Assembly (NCBI GenBank): GCA_016873435.1
Contig: VGXF01000006.1
Span: forward strand, 1-64,000
From: Nitrospira sp.
Lineage (GTDB): Bacteria > Nitrospirota > Nitrospiria > Nitrospirales > Nitrospiraceae
Length of the DNA: 64,000 bases
Reading direction: 5' to 3'
Part shown: piece by piece, positions 7,560 through 16,961 of the stretch
Position numbering within the stretch: the first letter of the stretch is position 1
How the letters are laid out: each line of letters begins with the position of its first letter
Position numbers and translations under genes: made by a program
The notes under the pieces: generated by a model
Seen by the model: the letters and a program-made list of their open reading frames with translations, nothing else
Database searches by the model: none
What the model was told of the DNA's origin: nothing

Positions 7560-8195
7560 ATGCCAAGCATGAAGAAGAACGGCAAGCGGAAGGCGTCCGG
7601 ACAGGAGCGGCAGGCAGGTATCATCGCGGCGGCGGCGGCGCTCTTCGCGCGGCGCGGCTTCACCGGCGCGACGACCAAGGCGATTGCCAGAACCGCCGGC
7701 TGCAGCGAGGCGCTGGTTTTCAAATACTTCCCGACCAAGCGCGCGCTCTACGCGGCCATTTTGGCCGAGAAGGTCCCGCTTGGAGAGATGATGGTCGCCG
7801 TGGAGGATGCGGCGAAAAAGAAGGACGACCGGCTTGTCTTTACCACCCTTGCCCGCCACCGCATCCGGCGCAATGCCGACCCAACCCTCCTGCGCCTGCT
7901 GCTTTTCAGCGCGCTGGAAGGGCACGAACTCTCAAAGATGTTCTTCAAGAATCAACACCGGGTCTTCTACGATTACCTCGCGGCCTACATTGAACAGCGC
8001 ACCCGCGATGGCGCATTCCGCCGTGTAGATCCCCTGCTCGGCGCCCGCTCCTTCATGGGCCTGATTGCGCACCATCGGCTGCTGCATGAACTGTTCGGCG
8101 TGGCTCTGCACCGGTCCCAGGAAGAGTGCATTGAGAGCTACGTCTCGCTGTTCCTTAACGGCATTCAAACGAACGGCGGAAAGACCAGCGCATGA
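7560..8195 (+). CDS. TetR-family transcriptional regulator
   Basis: A 211-residue cytoplasmic repressor. The N-terminal HTH is clear: a basic stretch, then RQAGIIAAAAALFARRGF, GATTKAIARTAGCS and the TetR-typical VFKYFPTKRALYAAI. The remaining part is an all-helical ligand/dimer domain. It probably represses itself and the adhering RND pump genes through the palindrome at 7531-7556, which almost touches its start codon. No Shine-Dalgarno sequence is visible because the operator occupies that position. The stop overlaps the start of the membrane-fusion gene by 4 bp. The inducing ligand is unknown. Confidence 0.9.
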   Translation: MPSMKKNGKRKASGQERQAGIIAAAAALFARRGFTGATTKAIARTAGCSEALVFKYFPTKRALYAAILAEKVPLGEMMVAVEDAAKKKDDRLVFTTLARHRIRRNADPTLLRLLLFSALEGHELSKMFFKNQHRVFYDYLAAYIEQRTRDGAFRRVDPLLGARSFMGLIAHHRLLHELFGVALHRSQEECIESYVSLFLNGIQTNGGKTSA

Positions 8196-9385
8196 ACCGG
8201 CTGCGGCTCCACCCCCTCGTCACCATCTTTGTCGTAATCCTGCTCGTGCTGGCCGGTCTGATCACGTTCAAGCTAACCAGCAGCGGGGCCAAGAGTGACC
8301 AGCGTAAGGGCCGCGTGATCACGGTCAGCACGGCCACGCCGGTGCGGCAGGATTTGGACGTCCGCCTCGAGTACACGGCTGATATCGGCCCCTATCAAAT
8401 GGTCAACCTCTTTTCGCGCGTGGATGGCTACATCGCTAAGATGTACGTGGACAAGGGTGACGTCGTGAAGGCCGATCAATTGCTAGTGGAGATTGACCAC
8501 ACGGATTATCTCCATGCCGTCAATCGGGCCAAAGCCAATCTGGCGTCGGCCCAGGCCGAGGTCCTGAAACAGGACGCCAATCTCCGTAACACCAAACTGA
8601 CGCTCGACCGTATGAAGGCGCTGATCAAGGATCAATTTGTCTCGCAGCAGGATTTGGATACAGCGCAGGTGAATTTCGACGGAGTGTCGGCGCAGCTCGA
8701 GGCGGCACGCGCACAGGTGAAACAGATGGAGGTGGCACTGCAACAGGCCGAGACCAATCTGGCCTATTCCTACATCCGCGCGCCCTTCAACGGCTATGTC
8801 GCCGAGCGCAATCTCGATCCTGGCGCCTACGTGACTGGCTCAACGGCTAGCACCTCGACCATGTCGCGCGGCATCCTGAGTCTGCACGATATCGAAACCG
8901 TTCGCACACTAATCGAGGTAGTCGAAAAAGATATCCCCCTCGTGAGGATTGGCCAGCCAGCGGAGATTCGCGCCGAAGCTTATCCGGACCGTACCTTCAC
9001 CGGCACGGTGACGCGAACCGTGCAGGCCGTCAATCGCAACACGCGCACGATGACCGTGGAGGTGGATCTGGCGAATAAGGACCGCCTACTCAAGGGCGGC
9101 ATGTTCGCTCGCGTAGCGCTCAAGGTGGGCGTGCACCGGAATGCGATTCAGATTCCAATTGATGCCGTCACTCGACTCGAAGACAACCAGTACGTCTATG
9201 TGGTGCGCGAGGGCAAGGCACGCCAAGTCGCCGTCGACCTAGGCGCCCGCAGCGAGCACAGGGTCGAGATCACGAGGGGGCTGACCGGAGACGAGCAGGT
9301 GATCGTCTCCGGTAAGGACCTCGTCAGCGACGGCACCGTCGTCGAAGTCCACCCACTGGAAACCGACGTGAAGCGGCCCTTATAA
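8192..9385 (+). CDS. RND efflux periplasmic adaptor (membrane fusion protein, HlyD/AcrA family)
   Basis: A 397-residue adaptor bridging the inner-membrane pump and an outer-membrane channel. It starts with one membrane anchor (about residues 7-28), followed by a beta-barrel/lipoyl half (YTADIGPYQMVNLFSRVDGYI), a helical hairpin (about 105-190), the second lipoyl half (YSYIRAPFNGYVAERNLDPGAYV) and C-terminal barrel segments. It overlaps tetR by 4 bp and precedes the RND transporter gene by 69 bp. No outer-membrane factor gene follows, so the pump probably shares a TolC-type protein encoded elsewhere. Confidence 0.92.
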   Translation: MNRLRLHPLVTIFVVILLVLAGLITFKLTSSGAKSDQRKGRVITVSTATPVRQDLDVRLEYTADIGPYQMVNLFSRVDGYIAKMYVDKGDVVKADQLLVEIDHTDYLHAVNRAKANLASAQAEVLKQDANLRNTKLTLDRMKALIKDQFVSQQDLDTAQVNFDGVSAQLEAARAQVKQMEVALQQAETNLAYSYIRAPFNGYVAERNLDPGAYVTGSTASTSTMSRGILSLHDIETVRTLIEVVEKDIPLVRIGQPAEIRAEAYPDRTFTGTVTRTVQAVNRNTRTMTVEVDLANKDRLLKGGMFARVALKVGVHRNAIQIPIDAVTRLEDNQYVYVVREGKARQVAVDLGARSEHRVEITRGLTGDEQVIVSGKDLVSDGTVVEVHPLETDVKRPL

Positions 9386-9417
9386 AGGGCATCTCTTAAC
9401 CATGACGACTCTTCGAC

Positions 9418-9444
9418 GCTTCACACTTCACGTTTCACGCTTCC
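9418..9444. repeat. TTCAC-rich intergenic microrepeat
   Basis: Between the adaptor and pump genes there are four near-tandem TTCAC/TTCC units spaced by 4-7 bp. Similar TTCA-rich, AT-leaning spacers recur between unrelated genes in this window (for example near 21350, 23865 and 56690). Function unknown. Confidence 0.5.
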
Positions 9445-9454
9445 CGGCACCGCC

Positions 9455-12400
9455 ATGTGGCTGACGATCCTCGCGCTCCGCAACAGCGTCGGCATTTTGA
9501 TGCTCTCCCTTGCCATGGTGGTCCTGGGAGCGACGTCGCTCCAGCGCCTGCCGGTGGACCTCTTCCCGAACATTTCCGTGCCAGTGGTCTTCGTCGGTGT
9601 CATCTACGAAGGGGCGCCGCCGGTGGATATCGAACAAAGTGTCATCTATCCGATTGAGAAAGCCGTCAGTTCGGCCTCGAACGTCGAGCACGTCGAGTCT
9701 TTTTCAAAACTTGGGCTGGGCGCGGTACAGGTCTGGTTCAACTGGGGAGCCGACATCAACGTGGGCCAGATGGAGGTGATGCAGCGCATCACCCAGATTC
9801 TCAATCAATTGCCTCCAGGCGTCTTGCAGCCCTTCGTCGTCAAGTTCGACGTCTCCAACATCCCCGTGGCCTACGTCACGGTCGGCAGCGACAACCTGGA
9901 CGAACGCGCACTCTACGACCTGGCCTTCAATACCATCGCGCCGCAGATTGAGCAGATCAACAACGTGGCCGCGGCCACGGTCGAGGGTGGCAAGATCCGC
10001 CAAATCAACATCAGTCTTGACCCGGCACTCTTGCACGCGCGCGGCCTATCCATTCTGGACGTTGTCAAATCCGTCAAGGCCGCCAATCTGATTCTGCCGT
10101 CTGGCGACATCAAAGCGGGCAATCTCGATTACAACGTCTTCACGAACAATCAGTTCAAGACCGTTGAGCCGATCCACGACGTCGTCGTAAAAGTGGACTC
10201 ACGAGGCAACCCGGTACGGGTGCGCGATCTGGGAATCGTCACTGATTCCTCCGACATCCAGACCAACATTGTACGCATCGACAGTCAGCGCGGGGTCTAC
10301 CTCCGCGTAAACAAGCAACCGATCGCCAACACGGTGGAGGTGGTCGACGCACTCCAGCGCACCCTGCCCAACATGATCGGGATCCCCCCCGGCGTGAAAC
10401 TAGGCATTTCGTTCGACCAGTCGCTCTACATCCGCATGGCGATCAAGAACCTAACCGAGCAGGCCTTGCATGGCTCGCTGCTGGCGGCGGCGGTCATTCT
10501 GCTGTTCCTCCGCAATTTGACCAGCACGGCCATCATCTCTATCGCCATCCCTCTCTCGATCCTGGTGACGTTCATTGTCATGTTCTTCAGCGGTATGACG
10601 CTCAACATCTTCACACTTGGCGGGCTGGCGCTCGGCGTCGGCCGTCTGGTGGACGACTCGATCGTCGAGCTGGAAAACATCCAGCGACATCTCAACAAGG
10701 ATCCCTCTCGCTGGCACGCCATCGTGAACGCAGCCCGCGAGGTGGCCATGCCAATTTTCGTATCCACCGTGACAACTGTCGTGGTGTTTCTCCCGATGTT
10801 TTTCGTCATCGGTATTGCACGGCTGCTGCTCATCCCACTTACGCTCACGATCGCTATCTCACTGTTCACATCGTTCTTCATCTCGCGGACGGTCACGCCC
10901 TGCCTCTGCTACAAGTTCCTCAAGCCGGAGGAGGAAGCCGCGCGCAATCTGCCCGACTGGTGGCGCCGCTTTATCGAGCGCAGCCGGCGGTATTACGAAC
11001 GGCTGGATGACGGCTACCAGCAGGCGCTGGACTGGACGCTATCGCACCGCAAGACGGTCATCGGCTCGATTCTGACGCTATTTCTAGGCACCTTGGCCCT
11101 GCTGCCGTTCATTGGTTCTGAGTTCATCCCCGTCACCGATGAAAGCCAATTCCGCATCGTCGTGCGCGCGCCGGTGGGTCAGCGGGTGGAAAAAACGGAG
11201 CACCAGGTAGCGGAGATCGAAAAGGTCCTCCGGGAAAACATCCGGCCGGAGGAATTGGACACGATCGTCTCCAGCACCGGTGTGCTCCAGCAAGGCCGTT
11301 CGTCGCTGTTCAACCCTAACACCGGTCCGCACACCTCGCTTGTGCAAGCCTACCTGGTCTCGCCGGACAAGCGGACGAGAAGTCAGGTCCAGATCATGAA
11401 CGACGTCCGACCGAAGATCACCAAGCTCTTTCCCGGCGTCGCCATGTTCTTTGACCCTGGAGGGATCGTCAAGCGCGTGACCAGCTTCGGCTCGCAGAAG
11501 GCGGTGGATGTCGAAATCTACGGCTATGAATTTGAGAAAGCCCGGACCGCCATCAAACAGGTGGAGGCGGTGATGCACGAGGTTAAGGGCCTGGCTGACA
11601 TTGAAGTCAGCCGGGAAGAAAACTATCCGGAGCTCAACGTGCAGGTGGACCGCGAGAAGGCTGCACTGCTGGGCATTAGCGAGACCGACGTCGCCAACGC
11701 CGTCCTCTACTCAATGGTCGGCAACGGCCGAACTGATCCGATCATCTACACCGATCCACAGACTGGCAACGAGTATTACATCAGTGCCTGGCTAGCCGAG
11801 CAATATCGAAAGGAGCTGAGCGACCTCGAAAACAACGTAATCCTGACGGCGCGAACCGGCGAGCCGGTACTGCTCAAGAACTTGGCCTTGATCAAGTTCA
11901 ACGCCGGACCAGTGAAAATCGAGCGCAAATACTTCCAGCGTGTCATCCATATCACCGCCAACCCGGTCGGGCGCGACCTCGGCAGCATCGGCAATGAGCT
12001 CGACGAGCGGTTCGCGCAATTACAATTGCCGCCGGGCTTCGGTATCCGGCTGGCCGGCCAGATCCAGCAGCAGCGCGAAACGAGGGAGGGCCTCCTCTTC
12101 GCAACCCTTCTTGCCATATTGCTCGTCTACATGGTCATGGCCGCGCAGTTCAAATCGCTGGTCGACCCCTTCATCATCATGTTCTCAATTCCGCTTGGAC
12201 TCGCTGGCGTTTGGCTGATTCTCTTCCTAACCAGTACGACAATCTCGACGACTTCGATGATGGGCGTAATCATGATGCTGGGCATCGTCGTCTCGAACGG
12301 CGTGTTGCTGGTGGATTACACCAACGTGCTGCGGCGGCGTGGCCTGGCCCTGCGCGAAGCCATCGTGCTCGCGTCGCGGACGCGGTTGCGGCCGATCCTC

Positions 12401-12625
12401 ATGACCTCGCTGGCAACCGTGGTCGGTCTGGCTCCGATGGCGCTGGGCTGGGGCGTGGGCGGGGAAACCAACGCGCCGCTGGCGCGCTCGGTGGTCGGAG
12501 GGCTCAGCGTCTCGACGATTTTGACGCTGTTTCTGATCCCGACGCTCTACATGATTCTCGAAGAACGTTTCCCGCGCAAATCCGATCCGATGCTGGGCGA
12601 TGGACCGCCCACACTGCAGAGTTGA
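9455..12625 (+). CDS. RND-family multidrug efflux transporter (HAE1/AcrB type)
   Basis: A 1056-residue proton-driven inner-membrane pump of normal AcrB length. It shows the two-fold repeat of six membrane segments and a large periplasmic loop each. The proton-relay aspartate pair in TM4 is present in GVGRLVDDSIVELENI, which places it with drug rather than heavy-metal (HME) pumps; the first loop begins RLPVDLFPNISVPVV, a common HAE1 opening. The C-terminal half carries TRLRPILMTSLATVVGLAPMAL. It is the last gene of the tetR-adaptor-pump operon. Substrates cannot be read from the sequence. Confidence 0.95.
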   Translation: MWLTILALRNSVGILMLSLAMVVLGATSLQRLPVDLFPNISVPVVFVGVIYEGAPPVDIEQSVIYPIEKAVSSASNVEHVESFSKLGLGAVQVWFNWGADINVGQMEVMQRITQILNQLPPGVLQPFVVKFDVSNIPVAYVTVGSDNLDERALYDLAFNTIAPQIEQINNVAAATVEGGKIRQINISLDPALLHARGLSILDVVKSVKAANLILPSGDIKAGNLDYNVFTNNQFKTVEPIHDVVVKVDSRGNPVRVRDLGIVTDSSDIQTNIVRIDSQRGVYLRVNKQPIANTVEVVDALQRTLPNMIGIPPGVKLGISFDQSLYIRMAIKNLTEQALHGSLLAAAVILLFLRNLTSTAIISIAIPLSILVTFIVMFFSGMTLNIFTLGGLALGVGRLVDDSIVELENIQRHLNKDPSRWHAIVNAAREVAMPIFVSTVTTVVVFLPMFFVIGIARLLLIPLTLTIAISLFTSFFISRTVTPCLCYKFLKPEEEAARNLPDWWRRFIERSRRYYERLDDGYQQALDWTLSHRKTVIGSILTLFLGTLALLPFIGSEFIPVTDESQFRIVVRAPVGQRVEKTEHQVAEIEKVLRENIRPEELDTIVSSTGVLQQGRSSLFNPNTGPHTSLVQAYLVSPDKRTRSQVQIMNDVRPKITKLFPGVAMFFDPGGIVKRVTSFGSQKAVDVEIYGYEFEKARTAIKQVEAVMHEVKGLADIEVSREENYPELNVQVDREKAALLGISETDVANAVLYSMVGNGRTDPIIYTDPQTGNEYYISAWLAEQYRKELSDLENNVILTARTGEPVLLKNLALIKFNAGPVKIERKYFQRVIHITANPVGRDLGSIGNELDERFAQLQLPPGFGIRLAGQIQQQRETREGLLFATLLAILLVYMVMAAQFKSLVDPFIIMFSIPLGLAGVWLILFLTSTTISTTSMMGVIMMLGIVVSNGVLLVDYTNVLRRRGLALREAIVLASRTRLRPILMTSLATVVGLAPMALGWGVGGETNAPLARSVVGGLSVSTILTLFLIPTLYMILEERFPRKSDPMLGDGPPTLQS

Positions 12626-12730
12626 GAGTTATCCATTGAGCCTGCTGGGCTAAAAGGACTCTTCACTCTCCACTGTCAATTCGCAACTGAGTTGGAAGCA
12701 CGTTGACATCCGCGCGAGGGCTCAGTGACA

Positions 12731-12904
12731 ATGCCGCGCATGTCGTCACAGCCGGGCCAGCCCGCACAAGCTGACATTCCTGACCGCCGCTGCACCTGGT
12801 GCAAGGTGCCGATGAAGAAACGCCTCGTTGGCAACGGGCAGTATCTCCACTACACCTGCCCAAAGTGCGTGTTTCAGCACGCCATGAAGTGGGAGAAAAA
12901 GTAG
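12731..12904 (+). CDS. Small zinc-ribbon-like protein (57 aa)
   Basis: A short reading frame of 57 codons from ATG 12731 to TAG 12904. The protein has two CxxC pairs (C21/C24 in RRCTWCKVPM and C43/C46 in YTCPKCVF) separated by 18 residues, the spacing of a rubredoxin-like or zinc-ribbon knuckle, and a basic C-terminus. A second ATG at codon 4 is possible. It stands alone between the RND pump and the convergent TPR gene. Cysteine placement supports a real gene; its role is unknown. Confidence 0.6.
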   Translation: MPRMSSQPGQPAQADIPDRRCTWCKVPMKKRLVGNGQYLHYTCPKCVFQHAMKWEKK

Positions 12905-13051
12905 CGGGAGCAGGCCGTATGGCTGCTTTCGTCCGCACCTGCCGGAGCGACCCGTCCGGGCTTGCTCTCCAGATCAATAAGCAACTTTTCATCCCCTGCA
13001 CGTTGTTTCTGATACATCGATTCGCCGGTGGGGGCCTTTCCCGGCATCCTG

Positions 13052-14221
13052 CTATAATGGGCCGCGCTTAGAGGGGGGAGCTACCGCTTCGGCCGGCTTC
13101 GGCTTGTCTTCGAACTGCCTCAGCACTTTCAGAATGGTTTTCGCGCGGTCGATACCCACCCGGTTCCCCGGCGTGTCGGCCGCAAGCCGCAGATATTCGC
13201 GAAACTCCGGTACCGCCTCTCTGGGGCGCGATTTCGCCATCAGTGCCACGCCCAAATTGTAATGAACCGTGGCGTAATCAGGTTTGAGCTTCAGCGCGAT
13301 TTGGTACTGCTTGATCGCACCGTCGAGATCCTGCTTATCTTGCAATGCTAGCCCTAAATCGTGGTGCGTGTAGGCGTCGTTGGCGTTGAGACGGAGGGAT
13401 TCCTGATATTCAGCGATGGCGCCCACTAAATTTCCCTTGGTCTTGAGCGTGAAGCCCAAGTTGTGATGGGCCTCGGCGTAGCCCGGCTGTAGGCGGATCG
13501 CGTGGCGGTACGCCTCGATCGCACCGTCGAGGTCGCGCTTGGCCTGCAGCGCGATCCCGAGATGGAAATAGATCGGCGCGTTGTCCGGCTGAAGACGTAC
13601 GGTTGTGCGGTACTCCTCGATCGCCGCCGTCTGATCGCCTAAGGCGGCGAACGCGAGGCCCAGATTGTAGTGCGCTTCCACCAGATCCGGATTAAGTTTC
13701 AACGCCGCCCGGTATTCGGCCACGGCCCCCGGCACATCGCCCTTCGCATGCAACGCGGCGCCGAGTCCCTGGAGTGCAACCACGAGATTGGGCTGATATT
13801 GCAACGCGGCGCGATACTCCTCGATCGCACTGGTGAGATCCCCACGTTTGGCCAGCGCAACGCCGAGCGCATGATGCGCGGCGGCGAATCCCGGCCGGAT
13901 CTGGACGGCGGTCCGGTAGGCAGCAATCGCACCGGTCTGATCGTCCACCGCCGTGAGCACCACGCCCAGATTATAATGGGCTTCAACCAGATCGGGTTGG
14001 AGCCGCACCGCCTCACGATATTCAGCAATGGCGGCCCGATGTTTATTTTTGGCCTGCAAACCGACGCCGCGATTGTAGTGGGTTTCAGCATCCGTGACGT
14101 TTCGGTGGACTCCGGATGGGACATCCCCCTTGGCCCAGAGACTGGGGGGGCACGCACATATCAGTGCAAGCAACAGCCCCGCCCACACCATCATTAGTCC
14201 CATCCGGCCTTGAGCGGGCAT
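13052..14221 (-). CDS. Exported TPR-repeat protein
   Basis: About 389 residues made almost entirely of 34-residue tetratricopeptide repeats, at least nine in a row, with consensus such as VEAHYNLGVVLTAVDDQTGAI. An N-terminal hydrophobic stretch (MVWAGLLLALICACPPSLWA) is a signal peptide or anchor, so the repeats face the periplasm. I chose ATG 14221 so that the hydrophobic segment sits near the N-terminus; a start at 14293 adds 24 residues and one at 14203 removes 6. A TATAAT sequence on the minus strand at 14300-14305 may be its -10 box. TPR arrays mediate protein-protein contacts; the partner is unknown. Confidence 0.85.
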   Translation of the reverse strand: MPAQGRMGLMMVWAGLLLALICACPPSLWAKGDVPSGVHRNVTDAETHYNRGVGLQAKNKHRAAIAEYREAVRLQPDLVEAHYNLGVVLTAVDDQTGAIAAYRTAVQIRPGFAAAHHALGVALAKRGDLTSAIEEYRAALQYQPNLVVALQGLGAALHAKGDVPGAVAEYRAALKLNPDLVEAHYNLGLAFAALGDQTAAIEEYRTTVRLQPDNAPIYFHLGIALQAKRDLDGAIEAYRHAIRLQPGYAEAHHNLGFTLKTKGNLVGAIAEYQESLRLNANDAYTHHDLGLALQDKQDLDGAIKQYQIALKLKPDYATVHYNLGVALMAKSRPREAVPEFREYLRLAADTPGNRVGIDRAKTILKVLRQFEDKPKPAEAVAPPSKRGPL

Positions 14222-14448
14222 GGTCAACGGTGGAGACGGGAAAATCTGTGCGGCGGTTCCGGACGCGACCTGGAATATGATCTGCGTCGTCATTGTTTCA
14301 TTATATCTCCCACTCTGCGCGTCAGCCTACCTAGGCGCCGTGCCCCTGTCCAGTGGAACCTCGGTTCGATAGATGAGAGTCTTATGCTGTCTCAAGGGGC
14401 CGGTCGGCGACTCTACGCGCACTGCAATGCGCGGCAGCAGGACATACA

Positions 14449-15510
14449 TCACGGGAAGGGAAGAAGCGGCGCATACGTCACCGGCATCCCCAGCAACCGC
14501 TCCAACTCGCCGGTCATGTTTTCCTCCTGCAGCGGCGCACGGTTGAGCCGAACTTCAAGTTGAAATCCCCCGTCACTGCCGACGATGCCTATGATCGCCG
14601 ACGCGTCGGCGCCACCCGGCCAGATCTGCTGCGTATGGAATTCGCAGAGCGTTGTGTAGAGCCGGCCGGCCGGCGCGATCGCACGCAAGACTTCGGGCAC
14701 GTCACCTAGCGGGCAATGGACCGAGCAACGGTAGGATAAACGGGTGCCGGGCGCTTCTGCGGCAAATTCGTCCAGCGCCTCATCAGAAAATCCCGTCAGA
14801 TAAGCCCGTACGCGGGCCGGCGTGCCACCGCACGTCGCGGCCAGACGACTGGCGGGCACAAGATATTCGAAGGCGTCCGGCGAATTGCATTCGAACTGGC
14901 AGGGACCGAAGGCATCGGGCCACGAACAGAACAGCGGACGGCTTGTGTCGTCGGAGCACAATATGGTTTGCCCGTTGTCGTTCCGCACGTCGATCGGCAC
15001 GTCCAGCAGCTTGATGGCAGCGAGAAACGCACGCCGGCGTTCGTCAAGCCACTCCCCGCGCCAGGCATCGGCCCGGGTTTCCCCCGGCGTCACCACTTCA
15101 GTCGTGTGCAGCCGTACGCGGATGAACCCGTGCGTGTGACGGAACCCTTGCCAGAGCATGCCACGGGGATAGTGACGGGCAAAGGGACCGGCCAACTGCC
15201 AGGGATGGCTGACCGAGCAGTAGGTGCCGACGGACTGGTGGCGCTGGTAGACCGTGTGGTAGGCACCGGCCAACAGAAAGAAATCGCCCTGCCAGCCCTC
15301 GCGCAGATGCACGAGCGTGACGTCTTCGGTGGACCAAGGATCGAGCGCGTCGAACTCCTCTGGCGCACGAACGGCCCATTCCTCGACATAACAGATGACG
15401 TCCTTGTTGGACGCCACCGGTGTCAGCCCCTGAGCGGCCAGTTGGCCGGAAACGGCAAGCGCTTCACCGAAGGTCAGCGTGGCCTGTGTTTCCCATCGCC
15501 GCTCGCGCAT
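14449..15510 (-). CDS. Hypothetical protein (353 aa)
   Basis: I do not recognise this family. The protein has no signal peptide or membrane segment and is rich in aromatic residues and histidine (for example FRHTHGFIRVRLHTTEV). It contains scattered cysteines, including SYRCSVHCPLGDVPEVL and CGGTPARVRAY, and two W/H-rich blocks near residues 95-130. Codon use resembles the neighbours. It lies between an exported TPR gene and a lipoprotein gene, all leftward, but the gaps (about 80-230 bp) do not demand one operon. Confidence 0.7.
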   Translation of the reverse strand: MRERRWETQATLTFGEALAVSGQLAAQGLTPVASNKDVICYVEEWAVRAPEEFDALDPWSTEDVTLVHLREGWQGDFFLLAGAYHTVYQRHQSVGTYCSVSHPWQLAGPFARHYPRGMLWQGFRHTHGFIRVRLHTTEVVTPGETRADAWRGEWLDERRRAFLAAIKLLDVPIDVRNDNGQTILCSDDTSRPLFCSWPDAFGPCQFECNSPDAFEYLVPASRLAATCGGTPARVRAYLTGFSDEALDEFAAEAPGTRLSYRCSVHCPLGDVPEVLRAIAPAGRLYTTLCEFHTQQIWPGGADASAIIGIVGSDGGFQLEVRLNRAPLQEENMTGELERLLGMPVTYAPLLPFP

Positions 15511-15588
15511 CTAGTCAAGATGGGGTGAGGGGCAGGCTTAGGCGAAGCAACGGATTCCCTGTTCTCGACCCCACCCTCAGCCTTTCCG

Positions 15589-16218
15589 CTACTTGATCTG
15601 CAGCGCGCGATCCTGCACCCGGATGTCGGCCAGCACCTTGTCCAGATTCTCCGCGAGCATCCGGTTCACCAGTTCCTGCACTTCCATCGGGTCAAACCAA
15701 AAGATGGCACTCTCGCGCATGCCGTCAAGGTTGAACCGCATCGTACTGCGATCCGACGCGTTGGCCACCTGGATTACCGCCTTGACCCTGGCCGTTATCG
15801 CGGTCGAAAAAAACCGGCTGCGCCCCTGGACCGAAAGCTGTTGCACCTGGCCAGTGATCACGACATCCGGTTTGGCCAGCACCTCCTGCGCGGTGGATTT
15901 GCTTACCCAAACTTGGAATCCCAGCCGGGCCAGATGATCGCCCACCATCCGCGCCAGTACTGTACCGATCTTCCCGTCCTGCACCGTGAACACTGTTTCG
16001 CCGCCGCCGAGATGCGTACGCACGCCAAGCCGGTCCGCATCCGCGTTGGATTCGAATGGCTCGATAACGACCCTAATATCCTGAAAACTTTGATTGACGG
16101 ATTTGAGACTCGGCAGGGTCTGAATTTTCAACGGCACCACTTCACCCGTACCGACGCAGCCAGCCACGCCCAGGATGATCCCAAGGCATGCACACAGTCG
16201 CTGCACCAATGACATCAT
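15589..16218 (-). CDS. YajG-like exported lipoprotein
   Basis: A 209-residue protein with a lipoprotein signal (hydrophobic segment ending VAGCVG, Cys about residue 21). The mature part resembles YajG-type or related periplasmic lipoproteins: an IRVVIEPFES strand near the start, a GTVLARMVGDHLARLGFQVWV region, then PDVVITGQVQQL and a C-terminal helix. A GGGAGG ribosome site lies just before the ATG-ATG start. Such proteins are usually outer-membrane-linked with unknown roles. The gap to the next leftward gene upstream is 56 bp. Confidence 0.7.
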   Translation of the reverse strand: MMSLVQRLCACLGIILGVAGCVGTGEVVPLKIQTLPSLKSVNQSFQDIRVVIEPFESNADADRLGVRTHLGGGETVFTVQDGKIGTVLARMVGDHLARLGFQVWVSKSTAQEVLAKPDVVITGQVQQLSVQGRSRFFSTAITARVKAVIQVANASDRSTMRFNLDGMRESAIFWFDPMEVQELVNRMLAENLDKVLADIRVQDRALQIK

Positions 16219-16274
16219 GACATCCTCCCGTACCTGAATAACGCCGCCCTCTACCAGACCGCACCAAATTATCG

Positions 16275-16628
16275 TTAATGCGTTTCGATGGCGCCGATTT
16301 CGAGATCGAAGAGCCTCCGGCAGTCGGCGCAGCGGAGTCCCATCTGGTCACGCACGACGTCCATGGCCCGGACTCCGATGGCGGTCAGGTGCGCTCCCGC
16401 GCAATCTGTCAGTCGCTCGGAGGCCGAGCGCCCAGGACCTTCCTCAACCGCCCGCATCACGGAGACCCGCAGCGAAAGCGTCCGGACGGCCACCGCATGG
16501 ACCAAATTACACGAGCTGCAGTGAAAGATCAGCCGGGCGGGAAGGTCGAGCTTTTTGAGAGTGAGGCACAGGGGATGGACCGCAAAACACTGTTGAATGA
16601 AGGCTCCGCTTTTATACACCTGTCCCAT
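16275..16628 (-). CDS. Hypothetical protein with two CxxC pairs
   Basis: A 117-residue protein of unknown function. Two CxxC motifs (HCSSCNLVHA around residue 37 and RCADCRRLFDLE near 100) could bind zinc. The start codon directly abuts the stop codon of the upstream membrane-protein gene, which in turn overlaps the zinc-finger gene, so the three form a tight operon. No signal peptide is seen. Confidence 0.6.
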   Translation of the reverse strand: MGQVYKSGAFIQQCFAVHPLCLTLKKLDLPARLIFHCSSCNLVHAVAVRTLSLRVSVMRAVEEGPGRSASERLTDCAGAHLTAIGVRAMDVVRDQMGLRCADCRRLFDLEIGAIETH

Positions 16629-16961
16629 TTACATCCTGGCAAGCAGGAGAAGGACCGCAACCCCCATGAGATACGGCAACGCGCAGGTGTAGAGCACGAT
16701 TTTCAGCGCGCGGGAGCTGTCTGGCTCACGCGTCAGCTGTTCCTTGTACACGAATTCGTAGGTGAGTACGGCAATCGTGACCGTGAGGACTAACACGCGG
16801 CTGGTCCGCGGCCAGGTGTAGGCACCGCTCAGGACAAAGTCGGTAGTGGAAAATCCGCTGATGAACAGGATGACCGGCGCGACCACGAAACGGACGCCAT
16901 CGGCAAACCGTTGCGGCCAGCGGGAGGAGGGTTCGTCGACCCTGATATCGGCCCGCGTCAC
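16629..16961 (-). CDS. Small membrane protein of unknown function
   Basis: A 110-residue protein with about three hydrophobic segments (around residues 24-42, 55-70 and 87-108). I do not recognise it. It overlaps the upstream zinc-finger gene by 4 bp and abuts the downstream CxxC gene without a gap, so the three are probably co-translated. Confidence 0.6.
   Translation of the reverse strand: MTRADIRVDEPSSRWPQRFADGVRFVVAPVILFISGFSTTDFVLSGAYTWPRTSRVLVLTVTIAVLTYEFVYKEQLTREPDSSRALKIVLYTCALPYLMGVAVLLLLARM

Noticed and set aside
12663-13001. 112-codon minus-strand frame over the small zinc-ribbon gene
   Set aside because: Its cysteines arise from the complementary strand; the plus-strand frame has the better cysteine spacing.
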